From assembly GCA_024710675.1 (NCBI GenBank), contig JANJUH010000194.1, positions 1 to 20,749 of the forward strand: a stretch of 20,749 nt of DNA, read 5' to 3'. The notes under the pieces were generated by a model, which saw nothing but the letters and a program-made list of their open reading frames with translations, was not told the origin of the DNA and did no database searches. Each line of letters begins with the position of its first letter. Position 1 is the stretch's first letter. Position numbers and translations under genes: made by a program. Source of the stretch: Lysobacterales bacterium (lineage in GTDB: Bacteria > Pseudomonadota > Gammaproteobacteria > Xanthomonadales > SZUA-5). Positions 1 to 9,299 of this stretch are shown piece by piece.

Positions 1-1125
1 GCGATCACCTACATCGACGGCGACCAGGGCGTGCTGCTCTATCGCGGTTATCCGATCGAGCAGCTGGCCCAGCACTCGAGTTTCCTCGAGGTGGCATACC
101 TGTTGATCAACGGCGAGTTGCCCACCCCGGCGCAGTTCGCCGAGTTCGATCATCACGTCACCAACCACACGATGATCCACGAGTCGCTGAAGCTGTTCAT
201 GAATGGCTTCCACTACAACGCCCATCCGATGGCGATGATGGTGGGCATCGCAGGCTCGCTGGCGGCCTTCTATCACGACTCGCTGGACCCCGAGAATCCG
301 GCCCACCGGATGATCACGGCGATCCGCCTGATCGCGAAGATCCCGACGCTGGCAGCGGCCTGCTACAAGCACTCGGTCGGCCAGCCCTACGTCTATCCGA
401 AGAACAACCTGGACTACTGTTCGCGCTTCCTTGACATGATGTTCGGCGTTCCGGCCGAGCCCTATCGCGTCAACCCGATCGCGGCCAAGGCGCTGGATCT
501 GTTGTTCATCCTGCACGCCGACCACGAGCAGAATGCGTCGACCTCGACGGTGCGCCTGGTGGGTTCGACCGGCGCCAACCCGATCGCCTGCATCGCCGCC
601 GGCATCGCCGCGCTGTGGGGGCCGGCACACGGCGGCGCCAACGAGGCGGTGCTGAAGATGCTCAACGAGATCGGCACCAAGGACAATGTGGCCAATGCGG
701 TCAAGCGCGCCAAGGACAAGAACGACGGCTTCCGCCTGATGGGCTTCGGCCATCGCGTCTACAAGAACTTCGACCCGCGCGCGAAGATCATTCGCGAGAT
801 GTGCCACAAGGTGCTGAGCGAGCTCGGCATCGACGATCCGCTGCTGGAAGTGGCGATGGCGCTCGAGGAAGTCGCTCTCAAGGACGAGTACTTCATCGAG
901 CGCAAGCTGTACCCGAACGTCGATTTCTACTCGGGCATCATCTACAAGGCGCTCAATATCCCGGTCGAGATGTTCACGGTGATGTTTGCCATCGCCCGTA
1001 CCGCGGGATGGATCGCGCACTGGCTGGAGCAGAACGGCTCCGGCGACGTCAAGATCGGCCGCCCGCGCCAGATCTACACCGGTGCCGCCGCTCGCGATTA
1101 CGTGCCGCTCGCCTCGCGCGGCTGA
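1..1125 (+). CDS. gltA: Citrate synthase, C-terminal 374 residues (5' end outside window)
   Basis: Condenses acetyl-CoA and oxaloacetate to citrate in the TCA cycle (cytoplasm). The reading frame is open from base 1, so the gene starts upstream of the window. Type II bacterial enzymes are about 425-435 residues, so roughly 55-60 N-terminal residues are missing. Diagnostic stretches are seen: [39 protein letters not shown] (first catalytic His), [14 protein letters not shown] (second catalytic His) and PNVDFYSG (catalytic Asp). The C-terminus is typical, with [10 protein letters not shown] before the end and a TGA stop. No terminator hairpin follows. Instead the last 28 bases overlap, tail to tail, the 3' end of the minus-strand gene at 1098-1538. 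Identification is secure from the motifs. Confidence 0.97.
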   Translation, partial: AITYIDGDQGVLLYRGYPIEQLAQHSSFLEVAYLLINGELPTPAQFAEFDHHVTNHTMIHESLKLFMNGFHYNAHPMAMMVGIAGSLAAFYHDSLDPENPAHRMITAIRLIAKIPTLAAACYKHSVGQPYVYPKNNLDYCSRFLDMMFGVPAEPYRVNPIAAKALDLLFILHADHEQNASTSTVRLVGSTGANPIACIAAGIAALWGPAHGGANEAVLKMLNEIGTKDNVANAVKRAKDKNDGFRLMGFGHRVYKNFDPRAKIIREMCHKVLSELGIDDPLLEVAMALEEVALKDEYFIERKLYPNVDFYSGIIYKALNIPVEMFTVMFAIARTAGWIAHWLEQNGSGDVKIGRPRQIYTGAAARDYVPLASRG

Positions 1126-1538
1126 GCTGCGGCCAGCAGGGCCCTGATGGCCTTCAGGGTGAGGCGGCGCGACGGCGCCGCCTCCTTGCCCACCCGCAGG
1201 CGCTGCCGCCAGCTCGCCTCGTCGAAGATCCAGACCTGGAACTCGCGGTTTCCCGCGTAGAAACCCGCGCCCGGCAAGCGCGTCGACGCTGCGCGCGGTC
1301 GATGCAGGCGGGTTTCGATGGTGCGCGCCGGAATGCCGGCCGCGCGCAACTGGTGGTGCACCTGGTCAGGGTCATGGCTGAGCACATGCAGCACGATGGG
1401 ATCGTGCGGTCCTACCGCCGACTCCACCAGTGCGCCCGCCAGTCGCGCATCGAAGCCGGCCAGCAACTCCAGCGCGGGCAGCGACTCCTCCAGTTGCGCC
1501 AGGTGCTGCGGCGTCGGTGGAACGGTCGCTTGCACCAT
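1098..1538 (-). CDS. Uncharacterised 146-residue protein, translationally coupled to mrcA
   Basis: Function not recognised. The likely start ([10 protein letters not shown]) lies one base after the mrcA stop (TGA-A-ATG on the minus strand), with a GAGG ribosome-binding site at 1549-1552 inside the mrcA end. This looks like a translationally coupled second gene. A longer frame reaches 1598, but it would overlap mrcA and ignore this site. The protein is soluble, with no signal peptide or membrane segment. It has an N-terminal helical part, a middle with an alternating strand/helix look ([22 protein letters not shown]), then [25 protein letters not shown] and a basic helical tail. This layout faintly recalls small nucleotidyltransferase-like hypothetical proteins of Xanthomonadales, but no catalytic motif is visible and that link is a guess. 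The TAA stop lies inside the gltA 3' end on the opposite strand. Confidence 0.7.
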   Translation of the reverse strand: MVQATVPPTPQHLAQLEESLPALELLAGFDARLAGALVESAVGPHDPIVLHVLSHDPDQVHHQLRAAGIPARTIETRLHRPRAASTRLPGAGFYAGNREFQVWIFDEASWRQRLRVGKEAAPSRRLTLKAIRALLAAAQPREASGT

Positions 1539-1539
1539 T

Positions 1540-3966
1540 TCAGAAGACCTCGTAGGGATCCTCGCGGCTGCTGGTGCTGCGGCCCAGACGCTCGACATCC
1601 TCGACCCTGAAGACCTCCATGATCGCGGCCTCGTCGCCGGCGCTGGTCAGCAGGCCGCTGCCGGCATTGATGCGCGCCGTCGTCAGTCCCGGCGGGATGG
1701 AGGGCAGTCGCTCGGGCACGCCCTCGAGGGCGCTGGCCATGAAGCGGGTCCACATCGGCAACGCGGTGCGTGCCGCGAACTCGCCATCGCCCAGCGTGCT
1801 GAAGTCGTCGAAGCCCATCCAGGTCGTCACCACCAGCGATTGGTTGAAGCCCGAGAACCAGGCGTCGCGATGCTCGTTGGTGGTGCCGGTCTTGCCGGCG
1901 AGATCGCTGCGGCCCAGCTCCATGGCGCGCCGGCCGGTGCCGCGCTTGACCACGTCCATCAGCAAGGAGGTGACCAGGTAAGCGTTGCGCGCGTCGATGA
2001 CGCGGGGCGCGAGCTGGACGGCATCGCCTGGGGATTCGCCAGTGGCTGCCGGATCAGGGGAGACCGTTTCGAGGGCGAATTCACTGGCGATGCGCTCGGG
2101 GCATTCCGCACAGGCGCGCGGGGGCCGGGCGCGAAAGGCTTCGCCGCCGCTGGCGTCCACGATGCGGCTGACCATGTGGGGTTCGACCCGGTAGCCGCCA
2201 TTGGCAAAGACCGCATAGCCTCGCGCCATCACCAGCGGCGGCGCGGTGCCGGTCCCGAGGGCGATCGAGAGATTCGGCGGAAGGCGTTCGGCACCGAAGC
2301 CGAAGCGCTCGATGTAGTCGCGGGCATAGCCGACGCCAATCGCGTCCAGCACCCGGATCGACACCAGGTTCTTCGAGCGCACCATCGCCTCGCGCAGGCG
2401 GATCGGACCGCTGAAGGTCTCGTTGTCGTTCTGCGGGCGCCAGGCCTTTTCGACGCCCGGAATCTCGAAGACGATGGGGGCGTCGTTGACGATCGAAGCC
2501 GGGGTAAAGCCCTTCTCGAAGGCGGCCGAATAGACGAAGGGCTTGAAGCTGGAGCCGGGCTGCCGCTCGCTCTGGGTGGCGCGGTTGAACTTGCTGCGGG
2601 CGAAGCTGAAGCCGCCCACCAACGCGCGTACCGCGCCGTCGTCCGGATCGAGGGCGACCAGGGCGCCCTGGACGGCCGGAAGTTGCGCCAGGCGCCAGCC
2701 TTCATCGACCTGGCGCAGGCGAATGATGTCGCCGGCTTTCAGGACCTCGCCGAGCGTCCTGGGCGAGGGGCCGCGTTCGTCGGCGCTGATGTGGCGCCGG
2801 GCCCAGCGCGCCTGCTCGAAGAGTAGTTGCCACGCGCTGCCGTCGGAGAACACGCCGCTGGCGCTTTCGGCCTCGACCGCCAGCACCAGTGCCGGCAGCA
2901 GCCCACCGGTCGGCGACAAGGCCTGCAGCGTCGCAAGTGCGGCCTCGCTGGCGTCATTCCCGGACAGGGCGACGTGGGCCTCAGGGCCGCGGTAGCCGTG
3001 GCGTTCGTCGTAGTCGATAAGGCTGGCGCGCAAGGCGTCGTTGGCAGCCTGCTGCATCGCCGAGTCGATGCTGGTGTACACCGAGTAGCCACCGGTGAGC
3101 GCCTCCTCGGAACCGAGCTGGCGCTCGGCCTCCAGGCGCGCCATTTCGGCCACGTAGGGCGCCTCCAACTCGATCGGGAACTCGTGGATCCGGGCGGTCT
3201 CGGGACTTGCGCGCGCGGCTGCCAGCGCCTCGGCGGTGATGAAGCCGGCCTCGTGCATCCGCGTCAGCACGTAATTGCGACGCTCCAGCGAACGCTCCGG
3301 ATTCTGGATCGGATTGAGCTCGGAGGGCGCTTTCGGCAGGCCGGCGATCATGGCCGCTTCCGGAAGCGTCAGCTCCGACACGGCCTTGCCGTAATAGGAC
3401 TGGGCTGCGGCGGCGACACCATAGGCGCGGTTGCCCAGGAAGATCTTGTTGAGATACAGCTCGAGGATCTCGTCCTTGCCGAGCTCGCGCTCGATCTTCA
3501 GTGCCAGCAGGATCTCGCGGAGCTTGCGCTCGATGCGGCGCTCGGGAGTCAGGAAGAAATTGCGCGCGAGCTGCATCGTGATGGTGCTGCCGCCGGTGCC
3601 GAACTGGCCGCCGGCACGGACGAACTCCCAGGCCACGCGCGCCATGCTCTGGTAGTCGACGCCGGGATGCTCGTAGAAGCGTTCGTCCTCGGTCGCGATG
3701 AAGGCGTCGCGCAGCACCGGCGGGACATCGGCGATGGCGAGCGGCAGGCGGCGCGCCTCGCCGAAATTGGCGATCAGCTTGCCGTCACGCGAGTAGACCT
3801 TCATCGGGACCTGCAGGCGGACTTCGCGCAGGACGGCCACGTCCGGCAGAGTCGGGGCGTAATGACGGTACACCAGGTACACCGTCAGTCCGCCCGCCAG
3901 CACCAGCAGGAAGGCCAGCACGGCGAGCCTTCGAAGCCAGCGTTTGAGGGCAATCATCGTCGTCAT
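1540..3966 (-). CDS. mrcA: Penicillin-binding protein 1A, bifunctional transglycosylase/transpeptidase
   Basis: Class A PBP that polymerises lipid II into glycan strands and cross-links peptides in the periplasm. Its 808 residues are normal for PBP1A. Residues 1-10 are cytoplasmic and a single membrane anchor spans about 11-34. The GT51 domain has EDERFYEHPG (catalytic Glu93), GGSTITMQLARN (125-136), RKLREILLALKIE and YLNKIFLGNRAYG. An insert, probably OB-like, covers roughly 310-430. The transpeptidase has SSFK (nucleophile Ser472, Lys475), SKN (531-533) and KTGTTNEHRDAWF (692 onward). All catalytic residues are present. The start was chosen at MTTMIALKRW because the basic n-region and anchor follow directly. 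The upstream gap carries TAGAAT at 3991-3996 (minus strand) as a possible -10, without a convincing -35. The gene is divergent from pilM, the common ponA-pilMNOPQ arrangement. Confidence 0.97.
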   Translation of the reverse strand: MTTMIALKRWLRRLAVLAFLLVLAGGLTVYLVYRHYAPTLPDVAVLREVRLQVPMKVYSRDGKLIANFGEARRLPLAIADVPPVLRDAFIATEDERFYEHPGVDYQSMARVAWEFVRAGGQFGTGGSTITMQLARNFFLTPERRIERKLREILLALKIERELGKDEILELYLNKIFLGNRAYGVAAAAQSYYGKAVSELTLPEAAMIAGLPKAPSELNPIQNPERSLERRNYVLTRMHEAGFITAEALAAARASPETARIHEFPIELEAPYVAEMARLEAERQLGSEEALTGGYSVYTSIDSAMQQAANDALRASLIDYDERHGYRGPEAHVALSGNDASEAALATLQALSPTGGLLPALVLAVEAESASGVFSDGSAWQLLFEQARWARRHISADERGPSPRTLGEVLKAGDIIRLRQVDEGWRLAQLPAVQGALVALDPDDGAVRALVGGFSFARSKFNRATQSERQPGSSFKPFVYSAAFEKGFTPASIVNDAPIVFEIPGVEKAWRPQNDNETFSGPIRLREAMVRSKNLVSIRVLDAIGVGYARDYIERFGFGAERLPPNLSIALGTGTAPPLVMARGYAVFANGGYRVEPHMVSRIVDASGGEAFRARPPRACAECPERIASEFALETVSPDPAATGESPGDAVQLAPRVIDARNAYLVTSLLMDVVKRGTGRRAMELGRSDLAGKTGTTNEHRDAWFSGFNQSLVVTTWMGFDDFSTLGDGEFAARTALPMWTRFMASALEGVPERLPSIPPGLTTARINAGSGLLTSAGDEAAIMEVFRVEDVERLGRSTSSREDPYEVF

Positions 3967-4078
3967 GGAGTCCAGCAGACAAAGGCCGGGATTCTAGTCG
4001 AGTGGCGTGAACGGCGAGCCCGGTTCGCGGCATTGCCCGGGTGATGCCCGAGGTGTGAGCGTTTCGGCAAAGTTCATG

Positions 4079-5215
<1,137 letters not shown>

Positions 5216-5216
<1 letters not shown>

Positions 5217-5806
5217 TGGCCAGGATCAACCTGCTCCCTTGGCGCGAGGAGCGACGCAAGCAGCGCCAGCAGGAGTTCTTCGTACTGCTCGGCATCTCGG
5301 CGGTGGCGGCCGTGGTCGTGGTCTTCATCGCGATGTGGTTCATCGGCACGCAGATCGATGCCCAGAACGAACGCAACCAGACACTGGAGCGCGAGATCAA
5401 GGCGCTCGATGCGCAGATTGCGGAAATCGAGCAGCTCGACCGGCAGCGTGACCGCCTGATCGCGCGCAAGGAGATCATCGAGCAGTTGCAGGGGACGCGC
5501 ACGCAGATGGTGCACCTCTTCGACGAGCTGGTGCGCACGCTGCCCGACGGCATCAAGCTGCAGTCGATCAAGCAGACGGGCACGACCCTGACGCTGGACG
5601 GTTTCGCGCAATCGAACGCGCGGGTATCGGCCTACATGAGACGTCTGGATGCCTCGGACTGGCTGCAGAAGTCCGAGATCGCGAAGATCGAGGCGACGGG
5701 GCGAGATCGCGACCTGCGCTACGCATTCCAGTTGCGGGTCGATCTCGAGTCGCCGCTGGACAAGAAGGATGGCGAGGCGGTCGAAGCCGCGGGAGGTGCT
5801 CGATGA
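5216..5806 (+). CDS. pilN: Type IV pilus inner-membrane protein PilN
   Basis: Bitopic inner-membrane protein that pairs with PilO and is held by PilM. It has 196 residues. The N-terminus MARINLLPWREERRKQRQ carries the conserved INLLPWRE motif that inserts into PilM. One membrane helix follows (about 22-45), then a coiled coil rich in E, Q and R (about 48-95), then an alpha/beta periplasmic domain. The start at 5216 is preferred over an in-frame codon 30 bases upstream because the motif must be near the N-terminus and because the ATG overlaps the pilM stop. The stop overlaps the pilO start by four bases (ATGA). GGAGG-like bases lie just ahead of the pilO start. Confidence 0.96.
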
Positions 5807-6429
5807 GCTTCTTCGACGACCTCAGGCGGGTCGATGGCAACAACATCGGATCATCTCCGCTGCCGGTCCAGTTGGTATTCGCTGGCGCCCTGTTCGCGCT
5901 GATCTGCGGTATCGGCTGGTATGTTTATTTCAAGCCGGAGCACGAGCGCTTCGACAGCCTGGTCCGCAAGGAGCAGGATCTCAGGCGGACCTTCGAGCAG
6001 AAGCAGGAGCGGGCGGCCAACCTCCAGGCCTATCGCGAACAGCTCCAGCAGATCGAACTGGTGCTGCAGCAGATGTTGCGGCAGTTGCCGAGCAAGACCG
6101 AAATGCCGGATCTGCTCGTCGACATCTCGCAGACCGCCCTGGCTGCAGGCATCCAGAACGAACTGTTCCAACCGCAGCCCGAGCTGACCCGCGACTTCTA
6201 CGCGGAGAAGCCGATCCTCTTGCGGATGGTGGGCTCGTACCACCAGTTCGGTGAGTTCGTCAGTGGCGTGGCCTCGCTGCCGCGGGTCGTGATCCTGACC
6301 ATGCACGACATCACCCTGCGTCTGAACGAAAGCCAAGGACAAGCCCCGGGCACGCTGACGCTCGAGGGCACCGTCAAGACCTATCGCTACCTCGACGACG
6401 ACGAGCAAGCGTCCGGAGGACAGCCGTGA
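5803..6429 (+). CDS. pilO: Type IV pilus inner-membrane protein PilO
   Basis: Partner of PilN in the periplasmic alignment subcomplex that joins the inner-membrane platform to PilP and PilQ. It has 208 residues. A cytoplasmic N-terminus of about 22 residues (MSFFDDLRRVDGNNIGSSPL) precedes a membrane helix at about 24-46. A coiled coil follows (HERFDSLVRKEQDLRRTFEQ onward, about 48-90), then a ferredoxin-like periplasmic domain including LPSKTEMPDLLVDISQTA and the typical YHQFGEFVSGVASLPRVV. The C-terminal strand LTLEGTVKTYRYLDDDE matches the family. The start overlaps the pilN stop (ATGA) and the end overlaps the pilP start (GTGA), so translation is probably coupled. Confidence 0.96.
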   Translation: MSFFDDLRRVDGNNIGSSPLPVQLVFAGALFALICGIGWYVYFKPEHERFDSLVRKEQDLRRTFEQKQERAANLQAYREQLQQIELVLQQMLRQLPSKTEMPDLLVDISQTALAAGIQNELFQPQPELTRDFYAEKPILLRMVGSYHQFGEFVSGVASLPRVVILTMHDITLRLNESQGQAPGTLTLEGTVKTYRYLDDDEQASGGQP

Positions 6430-6968
6430 CCCTGAGCAAACGATCCCTGCGGATCGCCCTCGCCATTGGCGCGGTGGCGGTCATCGCCGGTTGCGCCGAA
6501 AACCGCGCCGAGCTGGATGCCTACATCGAGGCAACCAAGCAGCGCCCGGGCGGCCCTTTGCCACCGATTCCGGTCATGCGCGAGTTCCCGTCGTTCGAAT
6601 ACGCCGCGAAGGAACTCCGCGATCCCTTCTCGAAAGGCATGGAGTCCTCGGATGAGGGCAGCATGGTCCCCGGAACCCCGGGTACCGGGCCGGCCCCGGT
6701 CAAGGACCGGCGCAAGGAAGAACTGGAGTCATATCCGCTGGACGCCCTGGACATGGTCGGGACGTTGGGGATGGGGGAAGACGTCGCCGGGCTCGTCAAG
6801 GATCCCACTGGCGTCATTCACCGCGTGAGGCCAGACAACTACCTCGGGCAGAACCACGGTCGTATCACCGAAATCTACGAAGACCGCATCGTGCTGACCG
6901 AGTTGTTCCCGAACGGACTGGGTGGCTGGGACGAGCGCACTTCCGAGATCGCACTTGAAAACGAATGA
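6426..6968 (+). CDS. pilP: Type IV pilus lipoprotein PilP
   Basis: Inner-membrane lipoprotein that bridges PilN/PilO to the periplasmic N-domains of PilQ. It has 180 residues, starting from a GTG that overlaps the pilO stop by four bases. The signal peptide KRSLRIALAIGAVAVIAGC ends in a lipobox (IAGC) with the lipidated Cys at residue 23. A long unstructured linker follows, including the conserved LRDPFS segment. The C-terminal beta-domain starts near YPLDALDMVGTLG and contains GLVKDPTGVIHRVRPDNYLG and GRITEIYEDRIVLTEL, all classic PilP. The residues after the Cys are Ala-Glu. Confidence 0.96.
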   Translation: MTLSKRSLRIALAIGAVAVIAGCAENRAELDAYIEATKQRPGGPLPPIPVMREFPSFEYAAKELRDPFSKGMESSDEGSMVPGTPGTGPAPVKDRRKEELESYPLDALDMVGTLGMGEDVAGLVKDPTGVIHRVRPDNYLGQNHGRITEIYEDRIVLTELFPNGLGGWDERTSEIALENE

Positions 6969-6987
6969 GGCATTGGGGGTTGACGAC

Positions 6988-9237
6988 ATGACTGCGAAGA
7001 GCTCCTCGCACACGCCCGGGCACCGCGCCGATCCCCGGGTTGTTACAGCTCGCGGGCTGCGTCGATGGGCGGTCGCCCTGCTGATGCTCGCGACGAACGC
7101 CGCTTGGGCGGCCGATGCCCTGACCGACATCAGTTACGAGGCCAGGCCGGGAGGCGACGTCGACGTCGTCCTGACGCTCGAGAACGGCAGCGCCGAAGCG
7201 GCGGTCTTCGCGACCTCCGACCCGCCGCGGATCGCCATCGACCTGCCCGACACGCGCAACCTCTTCGAGGCGCGCATGCTGAACGTGGGCACCGGTGCCA
7301 CCAAGTCGGTGACTGCCGTGGAGGCAGGTGGACGCACCCGAGTGGTGATCGACCTGACCAAGGCGTCGGCGTACAAGTCCCGAAAGGATGGCCGTGTGGT
7401 CACGATTTCGGTGGCCAACAGTTATGCGGAAGCCGTCGCCAGCGCCGCGCCGACGGACCCGGCCAAGACCGTGGCCTCTGCCGGGCAGCTGGAGGTCGAC
7501 AACATCGACTTCCGCCGTGGCAAGGGTGGCGAGGGACGACTCATCATCACCTTCAGCAACGAAGGCGCCAGCGCCAATCTCCGCGAGGAAGGCGGGCGCC
7601 TGATGCTGGACATCGCCAATGCCCGCACACCTGATCGCCTGGCCCGCAAGTACGATGTCGTCGATTTCGCGACGCCGGTTGAGGCCGTGGACGTGCGCGG
7701 CCACGCGGGCGGCACCCGCATCAGTTTCGACACCGTCGGCGAGTACGAGCGTCTGGCCTACCAGGCCGGTCGCGAGTACGTGGTCGAAGTGAGCCGCAAG
7801 CCGGAGGCCCCGAAGGTACGCCGTGCCACCGATCCGCCGGTCTACGAAGGCAACCGGGTGACCTTCAACTTCCAGGATATCCCGGTGCGTTCGGTGCTCC
7901 AACTCGTTGCCGACGTGTCCGAACTCAACATCGTCGTGGCCGACAGCGTCGGCGGAAACGTGACGTTGCGACTGATCAACGTACCCTGGGACCAGGCGCT
8001 CGACATCATCCTGCAGGCCAAGGGCCTCGACAAACGCCGCAACGGCAACGTGATCTGGATCGCGCCGACCGAAGAGATCGCCAAGCGCGAGCAGGCCCTG
8101 GAGGATGCGCGGATCGCGATGGAAGATCGCGCCGAACTGCAGATCGACTACATCGCCGTGAGCTACGGCAAGGCCGAGGACCTCGCCAAGCTGATGACCA
8201 CCGAGTCCCTCAGTGGACAAGGCGGCGCTGCGCAGGGTGCCGGTGGTGGCGGCGGCGGTGCCAACCAGGGCAATCGCAGCGGCCTGCTCTCCCCGCGTGG
8301 CAGCATCAGCTTCGACGAGCGCACCAACACGCTGATCGTCACTGACATTCCGGAAACCATCCGCAAGGTGCGCGAACTGGTCGCGATCCTCGACCGGCCG
8401 GTGCGCCAGGTGCTGATCGAGTCGCGCATCGTCATCGCCCAGGAAGGCTTCCGCCGTCAGCTCGGCGCGCGCTTTGGCCTGACCGGTGCGAAGGAGGACA
8501 GCGACGGCAACCTGATCACCATCGGCAGCTCGCTCACGGGTACGTCGGGCATGGCGACGGAAGGCCTCGCCAACCGACTGGCCGGCGAGTCCTCGACACT
8601 GCCGGTGAGCCCGCCCTCGCTGTTCGATCGCCTGAACTTCAACCTGCCCGTCGGCGAACCCGGCGCGGGGTCCTTCGCCACCACGATCCTGGGCGCCGAC
8701 TACCTGCTCGACATGGAACTCTCCGCCCTCGAGACCGAAGACCGCGGCGAACTGTTGTCGAGCCCCAAGGTGATCACGGCCGACCAGCAGGAAGCCGTCA
8801 TCAAGCAGGGTCAGGAAGTGGGCTACGTCACCTTCCAGGCCGGCGCGGCAGCCGGCGGCGTTCCGACTGCCACCGTCAGCTTCAAGGAAGTGGTGCTGGA
8901 ATTGCTCGTCACGCCCCGCATCACCTCGGATGGCCGAGTCTTCCTCGCGCTCAAGGTCAAGAAGGACAATCTCGCCGGCTTCATCGCAACGCCGGGAGGC
9001 CAGGTTCCGATCATCGACAAGCGCGAGGTCCAGACCGGTGCGCTCGTCGACAATGGTCAAACGGTAGTCCTGGGCGGCATCTACGAATTCGAGCGCAATG
9101 ATTCGCTGTCCAAGGTGCCGCTGCTGGGCGATATCCCGGCGGTAGGCAACCTGTTCAGGAACAAGGACCGTCGCAACAGCAAGGCGGAACTGCTGATCTT
9201 CGTGACCCCGAAGATCCTCACCGAGGCGCAGCGGTGA
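6988..9237 (+). CDS. pilQ: Type IV pilus secretin PilQ
   Basis: Outer-membrane secretin through which the pilus passes. It has 749 residues from the ATG at 6988, which has a GGGGGT site at 6975-6980. A longer frame begins at 6922, but would overlap pilP. The signal peptide has a long n-region, a core AVALLMLATNA and cleavage after AWA (about residue 41). Two AMIN domains follow (about 45-130 and 165-265; peptidoglycan binding), then STN (VTFNFQDIPVRSVLQLVADV, about 290-345) and a NolW-type N domain. A Gly-rich loop lies at about 411-430. The secretin core has RPVRQVLIESRIV (469), GELLSSPKVITADQQEA (586), VDNGQTVVLGGIYE and VPLLGDIPAVGNLFRNK. It ends in LLIFVTPKIL, the standard secretin end. 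Confidence 0.97.
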   Translation: MTAKSSSHTPGHRADPRVVTARGLRRWAVALLMLATNAAWAADALTDISYEARPGGDVDVVLTLENGSAEAAVFATSDPPRIAIDLPDTRNLFEARMLNVGTGATKSVTAVEAGGRTRVVIDLTKASAYKSRKDGRVVTISVANSYAEAVASAAPTDPAKTVASAGQLEVDNIDFRRGKGGEGRLIITFSNEGASANLREEGGRLMLDIANARTPDRLARKYDVVDFATPVEAVDVRGHAGGTRISFDTVGEYERLAYQAGREYVVEVSRKPEAPKVRRATDPPVYEGNRVTFNFQDIPVRSVLQLVADVSELNIVVADSVGGNVTLRLINVPWDQALDIILQAKGLDKRRNGNVIWIAPTEEIAKREQALEDARIAMEDRAELQIDYIAVSYGKAEDLAKLMTTESLSGQGGAAQGAGGGGGGANQGNRSGLLSPRGSISFDERTNTLIVTDIPETIRKVRELVAILDRPVRQVLIESRIVIAQEGFRRQLGARFGLTGAKEDSDGNLITIGSSLTGTSGMATEGLANRLAGESSTLPVSPPSLFDRLNFNLPVGEPGAGSFATTILGADYLLDMELSALETEDRGELLSSPKVITADQQEAVIKQGQEVGYVTFQAGAAAGGVPTATVSFKEVVLELLVTPRITSDGRVFLALKVKKDNLAGFIATPGGQVPIIDKREVQTGALVDNGQTVVLGGIYEFERNDSLSKVPLLGDIPAVGNLFRNKDRRNSKAELLIFVTPKILTEAQR

Positions 9238-9299
9238 TGAGCCCAGCGCCAGCCGCCCAAAAAGCCATGATCGAAAAGACCTGTTTCAGGAGAATGTCC

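Noticed and set aside
1318..2826. 502-residue open frame on the plus strand opposite mrcA (and a second one at 2827-4044)
   Set aside because: Shadows of PBP1A in the opposite strand. They lack motifs, and the real gene has all catalytic residues.
6865..9060. 731-residue open frame on the minus strand opposite pilP/pilQ
   Set aside because: Codon-position shadow of the high-GC pilQ gene. The product is a low-complexity mix of H, D, R and G with no domain, while the other strand has full PilQ motifs.
9238..9299. Separate promoter or terminator between pilQ and the lipoprotein gene
   Set aside because: No hairpin with T-run and no paired -35/-10 hexamers were found in the 62 bases.
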